NCBI GenBank assembly: GCA_000444245.1
Contig: ATSW01009524.1
Span: 1-28,774, forward strand
Length of the DNA stretch: 28,774 nucleotides
Source: Botryllus schlosseri
Taxonomy: Eukaryota; Chordata; Ascidiacea; Stolidobranchia; Styelidae
Direction: 5' to 3'
Shown: in pieces, positions 12,901 through 24,900 of the stretch
How the letters are laid out: each line of letters opens with the position of its first letter
How positions within the stretch are numbered: the stretch's first letter is position 1
Program-made: the position numbers and the translations under genes
The notes under the pieces: generated by a model
What the model saw: the letters and a program-made list of their open reading frames with translations, nothing else
Databases searched by the model: none
What the model was told of the DNA's origin: nothing

Positions 12901-15900
12901 GATTGAAGTCACGAGTATAAATCTGCAGTCTGTCTGATTTGAGTCGATTATGGGCCTTTCGAAAGAATAACCAATAGGAACTATATATTCGGTTTCAATG
13001 CAAGGCTATACGGCAATTTGCACTCAGTGATTCACTTCAGTCGATCACAGACAAGGGAATCATAACATGCAAAATGCATGTCTTGTGGTCGGGTGATCGC
13101 GATTTCGCCGCCTAGGTTGGAATGGCAACACAACTTCCGAAATAAATTGGACTATTTGGTTTTATTAGGTTGTAATTTAATTATTTATCCTCTGACATAG
13201 GGATATAGGCTTCATTAAACTTTTTATGCCATGAAGTACGAAAGAAATATACATCACAAACATCATCCCTATTGTACACGTCGCTACTAATCTGGCCTGA
13301 CTCGTAAACCAAGACTCTGGACTACAATAAAACAGTATTTCTACCACTGCTTACATTCGCAAGTCGGATAATCCGAATTCCACCGCCCGTCCGGAGTGTT
13401 AGCACCGTCCGATTCGCACCTCAACGTACTGTTGCCACGTATTTCACGGTACATAACACACGAAAACGTACACTCCGATTCGTACTGGTTCCCGAGATCA
13501 CAATCCACGCTTCCCTCGTCCGGCATTCTGCGTCGTTAAAAATCGATTACATCAGTGGTTGTCTGACCTTTTCTCATTGCCCCCTTATCGACTTTAAATT
13601 ATATTTCCCTTCTGCACATCGCCCTAGTGCAGGGAAGATATATTGCTCCATTCGGTGCTCCATAAATTATTATGTTACTATTATAAAGCACGATATATAT
13701 CGCCCCGTAAAAGCTAGAGAACGAAGTACTTCTACTTTCCGTGGTACTCAAGTACGTGTTATCTACTTGTTTCATTTACTCCAGTAGTTATGTTTGTATG
13801 CTACTTCTACTTCATAAGTTGCTTATACTGAAAAATCTACTTGGTCCTCTTACTCCAGTAGTTCTGTTTGTATATTACTCCTTGCACTTGAACAGTTTTC
13901 GGAACAAATGATTATTTATAATACACTGAACATTTTAACATTTAACCCCCCCCCCACAATCGCCCACTTCGTTTTCCACCTCTGTCTCTAAAACTCGTAC
14001 CCACGCAATATCGCCCACTTTAGGAGCCACTGGACTAGGTCTCAGGCCATCGACAATCGAATCACTCACCTCGGACTCGGACACGTCTTGATCAGACACG
14101 CGGGCGAACTATTGGTCCAGTACATGGTACCGGCTTTCACGGCGCATTCCGTATTAGCGTATCCAGTCACGGTGCCGTCCTCTATGGAGGTCATGTAGTA
14201 TCCGGCGTCGCAAGTGAATTCGCACACGCTCTCGAACACGTTTGATCGAGTACAAGAGACCTGCGTGTTATCGCGATCGTATTCCAAGTCTGGACATTCT
14301 CTTCCTAGTAATTACGATGATACACAAAATTAGCGTCATTCATGTTTTATATGTAGAGGTGGAGAGAGGTAAAGACATATCTCAATCGGTTTTAACGTAT
14401 AACATAACTAAAAGAACCAGGGATGTAATGGAATCGAGTCATATTCACATTTCACCCAAACAGACTGGTGAAAATGAATGGAACATTGATTAAACTGGAA
14501 ATGAATGGTGCATGGACACAATGACTTGGACTCGGACTTGACTCGGTGATGAATTGTACATGACTCGACTTGATTCGAGTCAAAACAATAAAACTAGCAT
14601 TGACTTGTGACTCGGGGCCTTGTGACATGGTTACAACCCTGCTGACCACCTACGTGCACCGACGTCACAATCTTGCATTCGAGGTAGAATGTATAGCAGC
14701 CCGCCATTCAATATAGAAAAGGTCTCACTTTCGCACGAAGGCATCGGTATGCCCCAAGCTCCGAATTGACTATATCTGTCGGTATCGACACATTCACTTT
14801 TCGCTACGCCAACCAGCCGGAATCCAGCCGCACAGACGTACGAGCACACGGTGCCGAATTCAATCCCTTGGGTGCAAGACACTGTCCCGTGTTCGAAATC
14901 CCTGAAAACAACATATTTCACCATCAACACGAAGATAACAAGGGAAACTATATTTTTGGAGGTATGTGCACAACTTCAATCTGTGTGTGAATAATATATT
15001 CCTGAGATAATCCCGAATATTTTTCGGCTGACACTCGTCAGGAAATCGTCAGCAACTAGTAGAGAATTGGAAAGAACATACCATATTTTGGAATCGGGAA
15101 AGGAGGACAATTTTGCAAAATTTTCAAACTTAGAATACCGGAGGAAAATCCTGAAAAATGGTAAAGCTTTTTCACTTCGTGGTCGGTTGACTAAAAATAA
15201 AAGGTCGCCCCTTCCGTTTGAACCACAAATTTCCTATTTGGAGTCATTTATGTCCATTTTCACTCGAATCTATCCACTATTGTAGCTGTCTCTTAAAAGC
15301 TGTAGAGAAGGACGAGTTGCCAAAAAGGAGGACATCTAGGCGTCCTAGCAGGACATTTTCTTTTGCCCGAAAAAGGAGGACAAATCCTCCTAAAGGAGGA
15401 CGTATGGTAACCATATTCTATATCAACAATCGTGTCTCCAAATTCGTCGTCACTGGCATGACAGTTAAAATAATCGCGGCGAACAGATGGCGAAAATGAT
15501 AAATTACAGTACATTGAGCAGACTTGGACAACTAGATAATTCCAGTTACCTAATTAAACTAATTAGAGCCAAATGCCGGTAATCCTGGAAATACTGCAGG
15601 GGAACTGTATAGTGCGAAACAAGCCTAGCTTGCTGCACAGGCATTTTTCATCCTCATGCTCACGGGAGTGGACTGTGATTTGATCTAAATGAACTTGATT
15701 TTCGCTGCATTTCTTACTAATTCGGAATTTAATTCAATTTCCAAGTTTTTGCGAATTCACGAATTCTATTTCCATAACCTAACCAGTTGGCCATGACTTA
15801 TCTTGGAGAATACAAAAAAAATCTAGTTGCCCAACTCAGCCAAAAATACTGGTTGATTTCGATACAAATACATAATTTAATAACAACAGAGCGTCTCAAA

Positions 15901-18900
15901 CTCACGGGCGGACGGGACACGATTTTTTCGCGCACCCGGGCGCGCCGCGGGTCCAATACATCGATTCTTCCGCGCCTACCGCGCACGTCGTGTTAGCACG
16001 TCCCCAGTACAGTCCGGACGAGGGTTCCACCGTGTAGTGACCTGTGGCGCATGAAAAACTGCATACGCTCTCAAACCTTCTGCCGTCGTCGCATGACATC
16101 GTTAGTGACGTGGAGTCGTAATCCATACCAGCGCACCGCCGTCCTGTGAACATACACCACCGTTTGTAGCCTCACTTCTACTCGATTATAGGTAGAAATA
16201 TGGATTTTAGAGACCAGCCTAAATCAGGATTGTAAAGACTCGAGTCGTGAGTCTGAGTTCGATTTTTGGTGACTCGACTTGACTCGAGTCATTTTCGCAA
16301 AGTACGGAAAATGACTCGACTCGGCTTGAGTCAATCTGTGTATTAATTCGACTTGTACTCGGGTCACTGCGCCTACCTCGGACCAAGTCACATGGCTCGA
16401 GAGTCGGAGACATTTCATTGTAATTTCGAAGAATTGTAAAGTTACCACACTATTGGGGTTTCTTCTATTAGTACTGGTCTTTGAAGAGGTGACCAGAAAC
16501 TGTTAAAAGTGAAGGAATTAGCACACTATGAATGCGAGGCATTCTCTATCATCAAGCAGAGTTGTAAAAAGTGGGTTTAACAAGATTTGAACTCGAAACG
16601 GAACAGCCAACACTTGGACTCGGACTCGAGTGATAACACTATGACACGAACTGAGCCCTCTGCTCGCCGACTTAGACTCGGACTTCACTTTGTGGTGAAT
16701 TGAAAATGACTCGACTTGACTCGAGTCAAAAGTATGAAAGTATGAAACTTGTGACTCAGAACCTTATATGACTTGGCTACAATCCTGGTCAAAACCACTG
16801 CAATTGGAAACAAAATACTCGAGTAAGCGATTACAAGAAGTAGGCGTCGAGGCGTCGCGTACTTCTAGCAATCCGGGCAGGAGGGAGGCGTTAATTATGA
16901 AATGGAAATATGGATAATCGTGACCAGTACGAAATGACAACTGACAATGCAAATGGTTGCGATTCTCAGAATTATACCGGCATTTGACGTGATACAGGGT
17001 CTTTTTCTCACGGTTCTTAGGACAATTCCTCAGATGAAAGTGATGTAAACCTATCCCAAGACGACACATTACTTTATAGAATCTATAGCGTAAAAGCATG
17101 TAGTTTTGCCTCACGAATTGCTAAACATAAGTGGAAGTAGTGTAAATGCACAAACCACTTTAGTACGACGCGCAAGTATAGGCTAAACCTACTTGATTAC
17201 TCCACAAATGTATGAATACTTTGTTACCGACTACCTATGTCCACTTGTCCCGGTCTGTAAAAGGCGTGTATGTGTACGTGTGTGGGGGAGGGTGCTTGCG
17301 TAAAAATTATATCGTTGTTCCTACAAAGTGCGCCTGGCGACTTGCTATATGATTGAGTTAATAATCCGACTTACTGTCACAAACCGGTGAATCCGTGCTC
17401 CAAACCCCATCGGGGCTGTTACCCCGCGAGTCGCCGCATTTAGTCGCGGCCTCGCCTACCATTACGAATCCTGGATCACACGAAAAAGTGCACGCCGATC
17501 CGTACGTCTCCGCCGACGCGCACGATGTAGCACCGTTGCGAGGTGTTCGTCTGGAGAGAATGGAAGTTATATAATAAATCACAGTTAAAAAGTATCACGT
17601 GATTTTTTTTCGGCGGCAATACATAGTATTCTCACCCGTGTACCACCCGTGATATACGGGTGTGAATTTACATGCACCCGTGGTGCACCAAACCAGAACC
17701 TATATACCTCAGACTTACACGACGGTATAAATTGAACATAAAATTTTAATCGAAATGATGCTTGCACGTAGGCGCGTAGGATGTATAACCGGTAACCACG
17801 ACATAATTCTAAATTAGGTTCTGTTATCGTATACATTCTTTTGGGCGTGAACAGTGAACACACACTCTGTCGGCTAAGAGTGTATACAATGTACAGTAAC
17901 ATCATATTATTCACATACCCGGCAGAGTCACAAATCTTCAAGTGACAAGTCGGCAGTTCCAACGACCACCTCATGGCTTCGGCCTCGATACCGCATGCGA
18001 CTCGCAGTACGTTTCGACTAGCCATCTCGCCGCCGATCTTCATGTAGTGACCCGGATTGCATCGGTAGGTACACTTGCTCTCAAAGAGGTAACCATTGTC
18101 GCAGGTTTCTGACAAGGTTGACGGCACGATATCTCGACGGCTCGGACAGGATCGTCCTAAGAAATAATTCGGACAGTGTTGAAAATTTGAATGAAGACTT
18201 TTATAGTGGTCGGTTGGATCAAAAAAATTCGTTTCGCGCCAAATTTGACTCAATTCCAACTAGTAGAGGGGAACCAGTGAATCGAGTAGGCCTATCGCTA
18301 TCGCCACACTCACTTTCACATTTTCCAATCGCGTCGCTCCAAACACCAGACGGTTCTTTACTACCGTCGTCTTCGCACTGTACGGTGCCGCGCCCGTCCA
18401 AATAAAACGCTGGAGAACAAAGCAAAGCACACGCGGATTTGTACTTCGACCCGTCACTGCAGTTTAAAAATCCCCCGATCGGCACACTGTCAAATCAAGG
18501 TACATTCTCGTTGCGGAAAACCGAATGGTTTTTGCGGGTTTTATCAGCTGCAGGATCCAAAAGTGGTCAGCAGGGTTGTGATGACTCGAGTCGAGATTTT
18601 TTGGTGACTCGACTTGACTATAGAGCTCGACCAAGCCATATGACTCGAGAATCATAAGTCCAAAACATGCATTACGTTGTGACGAATATTAATTAACCTA
18701 CTACATTATCGCTTATTCGTCTATCAGTACTGGTGTTTGTGAAATTGGACCAGAAACTGAGCGAAGTGAAGGAAGTTCTATTTTATGAATGCGAGGCCTT
18801 CAATATTACCGAAACAGAGCCGTAAAAAATTAGTTGAACAGGATTGAACTCGAAACAGAACAGTGAACACAATGACTTGGACTCGAACTCGAGTCTGAAC

Positions 18901-21900
18901 AGTGAACACTGTGACTCGGACTAGAACCTTTGTACCATTACTTGGACTCGGACTTGCCTATGTGATGAATTGAAAATGACTCGACTTGACTCGAGTCAAA
19001 ACTGTAAAAGTAGGGTTGACTTGTGACTCGGGACCTTGTGGCTTGGATACAACTCTGTTGGTCACTAACGACGTGCCTCTACGCTGACGAAGTACTCAAG
19101 TATCTTTCGATTCGTGGCATTACGTATTCAATGGGCTGTGTTTCAAGACTCGTTCCACTTACACTCGTACAGTTTTTTTCTTCGGTAAAACGACTTATTT
19201 TGGTATAAGGTTGCATCACATTTATGTGTGAAATCTTCATAACAACCACTTCCGCGCAAATTTGATTGCTATTGGTCAGCAAAGGCGATCTTAATACAAC
19301 CCAACACCCCAACAAAGCAAAGACGGCCATAATAAAACAAAACACCCGAAGAGCTCACTCTATTTTAGGACAAGATTTCCTCTCGCACGAAGGCGGGTCC
19401 TCGCTCCATACCATGGCGTATCCTCTTATCCCGCATGTCACCGAAGCCCCGTCTACAACCTGCGATTCTTTGGTCATGTAGTGGCCCGGGGCGCAGGTAA
19501 ATAGACACTTGCTTCCGTATTTGAACTTGTCGTCGCACTCGAAATCCGTAGAAGCCCGGTCGACGCCGATCGATCCGCAACTGCGAACTGACAAGCAATA
19601 CGATTATATTATCAGCAGAGTATGGCAACTAGAACAATGTCATCCTTTGCAAATTAGAGTCGAATTATAATTAATGACTTCGCAAAAACTTTGAAATTAG
19701 ATCAGATTACGATTGGGAAAGCATAAACAAGAAAAATCAAGCTCAATTCATAACCGTTCATTTTCATAGGCACGAGAATGGCAAATGTCTGTGCAATAAA
19801 CAGCCAACGCTGGTTCGTTTCGCACCATATGATTCTCCTGTAGCATTTTCACGAAAATCAGAAATTGGATCAAAAAAAATTAGAGGATATAGAAACGCTT
19901 CATAAATTAGATTACTGAAATTTCTCTCTAATTAGTCTTGGACAACTAGATAATTACTATTGTATATTTAGTGGTTCTCAAACAGGGGGGTGGGGGCGGC
20001 GCGACACAGCGGTCAACTGAAAATTTTATTCGAGCACGGCGCGATTTACCTCCAATTCATAGTTACTGCTCTGTGTATAGTCCGAATTTCATATTTGAGA
20101 ATTCTCTCATTAAGTCATAACCTACCACGCCATCAAACTATTCGTTGGGATTGCCAGCATTCTGGTTGCATTTTATGATATGACGATAAGGGGGGCGCGA
20201 AAGTTTTCAATATCATACATGGGAGCGTGCCTCAAAACGTTGAGAACCACTGGTCTATAATTAGACTAGTGAGAGAGAAGTACAGAAAATAAATACAATC
20301 TAAGTAGCAAAATATTTCTAGGCTCTAATTTTATTGTAATTTCATTTCTGATTTTCTTGAACATGCTACTGAACTGTGTATAGCTCGAAACGAACCAAGT
20401 TTGCTGCAAAAAACATTTGCCTCCTCGTGCTTATGGGAATAAACTGAGATCTGATACGAACTGACCTTGATTTATGTTGTATTTCTTTCTATACTTCAAA
20501 ATTTAATTCAAATTTTTGCANAATATTCTAATCTTATTCGGAAATAACTGTGTAGCTATGATTCTACTTTTAATCTAATTTTGGAAAAACTGTGTGGATA
20601 TATTCTAATTCTAGTATAATTTAAAAAAAACTTTGTAGCTGTAATTTTATTTCTGTGCTATTTGAGAAAAATGTGTAGCTAGAATTCCAATTCTAAAATC
20701 GAATTCGGTAAAGTTGAAAATATTCTAGTTGTCAATCTCTTATAAAAACAGAAATAGCAGCATAACACACTAGAACCCAATAATTTAGCAGCGATAATTG
20801 CTCGCCAGCTTACGTTCACAAGTAGGAAATCCGGAATCCCAATAGCCGGTAGGGATATTCCGCGCGTCAGCCTCGCAGCGCAGAGTCTTGCTTCCGCGCA
20901 GTTCCCGGTAGCGGACGCAAGAGAAAGCGCAGCTGGATCCGAATGAGTTGTCCCTGTCGCATTCGACCCGTCCACCGATAGGAACTCTGCAATTCGGCGC
21001 GAGAAATTTAAGCTTTCGTGCAAGTTAATACAGATGATTCCAATAGAAAAAGTCTATGGCGTATCCTGCATGCAAACAGGATTCACGAAATCAAGTCTTG
21101 GTATCGATTCAATTTACTTGTATACTTCAAGGTTGATGACCTCACACAGCTTACAAAATGGCGCTGTTTGAACATAATTGGAAGCCGTAAAAGCGTATAT
21201 TGAAATGATTATGACTGGACACAATGACTCTAGTCGAGTAGTGATGAGTAGCCTACTTTTCAGGGTACTGAAGTTATATCCCTATCCCCTTTTCACTGAG
21301 AGTTTCATTATAAACGAGAAGTATAGTTTCGAAACTTTTTTCTCATCCGCGAAGCCTTGAAACCCCGATTGGTCGTTGTTCTCAGGCCGCCACGTCGGAA
21401 ATATGTAATACTAAGCTACGCATATGTTAATGGGATTAGCTTATCTGTGAAGTCGTGGCCAACTCACAGCATTGTCACAAATTTCGATGAAATAGGTATG
21501 GTCAAAAATACAAAATTATTTTCATGTTGTAGAACTGACACTGTTCTTCGCGGTCGCGTACAAGGTGCATATTTAAACACATCACATCCTACATATACTC
21601 TTATAAAGTCATATTGAATGATACTAGAATATTCGTCTCGAAGGGTAATCGAATCATAGAAGTTTTGGAATATATCGTTTTTCATAGGTCTTGCTTATCG
21701 GTTAATCGATATAGGCTAAAAAATCGGGTCTGTATCGGCTAAAAAATCCGTTATCGGTCAGGCTCTATAANCAGTGCGAGAGAAACGACAAAATTACGTC
21801 AGATGGGCGCCAACAGGACGAGCGGCCTATATACCAAACTTTAGCGCGGTTAATTAGCGCGATGACTCAATTGTTTCCCCTGAATATTACGCTGAATACT

Positions 21901-24900
21901 ACCTTGGATCCGGACAGGTCTTTACGAGGCACACAGGCGGAGAATTGGTCCAGTACATTACCCCGGAACGGACGCTACACGTAGTGCGAGCTTCGTCCGT
22001 GCTCGACGCCGTGTAGTAGCCGGATTTGCAAGTGAATTCGCACACGCTTTCGAAGAGCCGCGCAGAGCCGCAATTGACCAGGGTAGTGTCGCGGTCGTGC
22101 GCCAATTCGGGACAGCTTTTTCCTGAGAAATGCAAAGGCAAGGTGTTCAATTACTGTACGCCAGGGTTGCTCAAAAACAACTTTTTCGGACCCGGTGATT
22201 GACTGATTAAATTGGCTCGATTCAATTGCAAATTTGGCTCGATTCCAACTGTTCAATGTCAAATTTTAAAATTTTGAATTTATTATTTTTTCTCTTCAAA
22301 TTTTACTGCCAACCACATGGAATTGAAGTTGTCTAAAAGAGCAATGCTTAAGAATTGTTATTGCTCACTTACAACTAGTAGAAATGGAGTATTGCAGTTG
22401 AAATTTAGGATTCCAAAAACAGCCTGGACGGTTGCGGATATAATCTACGGATTGGAATTGCGTCAAATTTGTTTTGCATCGTGATAAAAACTTTATCAGC
22501 GCAACAGAATACTGACTCAGGCAGGAAGGAATTGAGGTGCTCCATTCGCCGAATTGACTGTAAGGGTCAAGGTCGAGGCACGTCACTTCAGAATCGCCAA
22601 CCAGCCGAAATCCAGGCTTGCAATTGAAAGAACATACGCTGCCAAACGTGGGCCCGTCGGTACACGAAAGAGTTCCGTATATGAACGCACTGGAATAGAA
22701 ATAGACGGTTGCCCGACATATCAGCATGCGACACTTTGGGATATGGTTTCACAACCCCAAAACTTACCCTAACCCCCACCATAATTCCGAAATCAACACT
22801 TATCTATATATATCCTAACCTCAAACTGAACCCTAACCCAATCCTCAATCTAAACCAGGGGCGGCCAACGTCTCCAGCCGGTGGGGCTGATGTGAGAAAA
22901 TGAAGTACCTAGAGGGCCGAATTCCTGAATCGATACATTAATCGCGTATTTATGCATATGCACCTATACAAGTAATAGCTCTTATTTAATGTAAACTTTA
23001 AGTTTGAAGCATAGACCCGAAAACAGTGTTCAATGAATTTATTAACATAATGTACTTCAATAGCTGTTGAAGTCAATGAGACATCTGTGGCCGATCACAG
23101 TTGTCAAAAGTTCTTCGTGTCTGCATGCTTGACGTAGACACCCTTTGTAAAGACCGCACTTAAACATCAGTTAGATTGGAACGCAGCTTTGACTTGTTAA
23201 TGTTCATATGGTCGAAAATGTTTGTTCGCGAATGTATAGAGATCCGAAGAGAAAAAGTAGTTTCAAGGCCACCTTTCTCAGGTTGGCAAACTTGGATTCA
23301 TTCAGTGAAGCATGATGTTTATCAATGCTTTCAGATTATAATTTCTCTTTCACGGTAGAAACTGTCTGTCGGAAACTGTCAATAAGACGTAGAAGCACTC
23401 TAAAATGATAAGTACTTTAGCAATCAGTCGCTAATTGGCAAAAACTATTTGAGTACTTCAAACGAGTAGAAATAATTATTCACTGAGAAACTCTGCCTGG
23501 AATTCACCACTTCCACTCAGAATTGAATCGAAATTTACGACCTTTCGTGTACTCCTACTTTACAGTAGCAACGATGGTACCAATAACCAAAAACTATCTT
23601 CAACTCACGCATGGGCAGGACACGATTTCTTGACGCACAACGGCTGGCTGTATTTCCAATACATGTTCCCTTCGTAATCCACAGCGCACGTATTGTTAGC
23701 CCTTTCCACAAATTGGCCGGAGTCGGCGTCTATAGTGTTGTACCCGGTACGGCACGTGAAGGCGCACACACTGCCAAATCTATTCCTGTCGCCACACGCC
23801 ATCGTCAAAGACGTCGTATCGTAAGTGATGTCGTCGCACGACCGTCCTGCGTTGTAACGAGACCGTTAGTTTCTTACGCCGATGTAACACAGTGGATGAG
23901 ACATCGGATTCAGTAATTTACAGTATAAACTCCACATCAGTGGTTTTCAACCTTACGCTAATCTGTAAGCCTTCGCCGGACCCCAAACTTTCGCTGACAC
24001 ATAAAAACATAAATCTAACACAATACACATGACATATTACAATTTACACACAAAATGAAAACATTATATTGACTATTTATTTAAAATCAGTAGACTTCTG
24101 CTGTCGCCTTTCAGATACCAGTTCTGAAATACGCGGTTTCACATTGAAGTGTCATGGTCATCGCATTGTTAGGTCGAAGCGCAACAGAGCGATACCGATT
24201 GCTTAATTACAAATGAGCTAGAAGTGACATTTCAGAAGGCAATGATGGGCAAGACGGTCGTGTCATCACGAGTCATACACCGCTTTAAGAACCAACAGCT
24301 TGTAAATCATGGTCGATATATGATTTTTAAAACCTAAATTAAATCCAAATCCTTAGTTCCCTCGATGTATCCCGGGTACGAACTTTGTGTACGCAATTTT
24401 ACACATTAGTGTAAGCAATATTGATGCAGAGGTGGGCCGTAACGAATGGCTTCTAATGTTTGCCAGCTTGCAATACTGACACTCGATTGGTTAAGTTTTT
24501 CAGTATACTTCCGCTTCCACTTACAGTGTTTCAGGCGAAACTACTTCTTTTAACTTTGGATTTTGTAAAGTAGAAAGTCGTTGTGGGGTAGGTTTTAGCG
24601 ACCAGACGATATAGGCTCTGTATGATGGCAACAGAAAATATTTTCGAAAATTGCATCTATTTGTAGAGTCATTTGTGGAGTCGTGTCGCGTCAGTCCCGT
24701 GGATGCATATTGCTCCTTAGATCGACTAAATGTACACGGGGTCTCAGCCGAGTCCACGTTTTGAAACTGATTACTCGAGTATGTTAAGATAGTCATTTTC
24801 TACTTTCCTTGAAACTGTTTTGACGTGTTCTGTAAATGGGTACTTCCACGCACACTTTGAGTAACAACGATGACTATTTTAAGCGCATCTTCGTACTGTT

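Noticed and set aside
14634-14660. hAT end (CTGACCACCTACG) next to the 14641 element as a nested insertion
   Set aside because: The left flank does not continue the hAT sequence and the octamers do not match, so nesting cannot be supported there.
17585-18259. 224-codon minus-strand frame as a single exon
   Set aside because: Only 17919-18156 shows the sushi pattern with matching splice sites; the rest is intron read-through.
18241-18300. Intron homology between blocks I and II (shared CAATTCCAACTAGTAG after exons 2 and 10)
   Set aside because: The same words occur at 22450 and 26935 in other introns and orientations, so this is a dispersed repeat, not evidence of intron descent.
22741-22860. 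Interstitial telomere array
   Set aside because: CCCTAACC words are irregular and mixed with other sequence; no tandem hexamer register.
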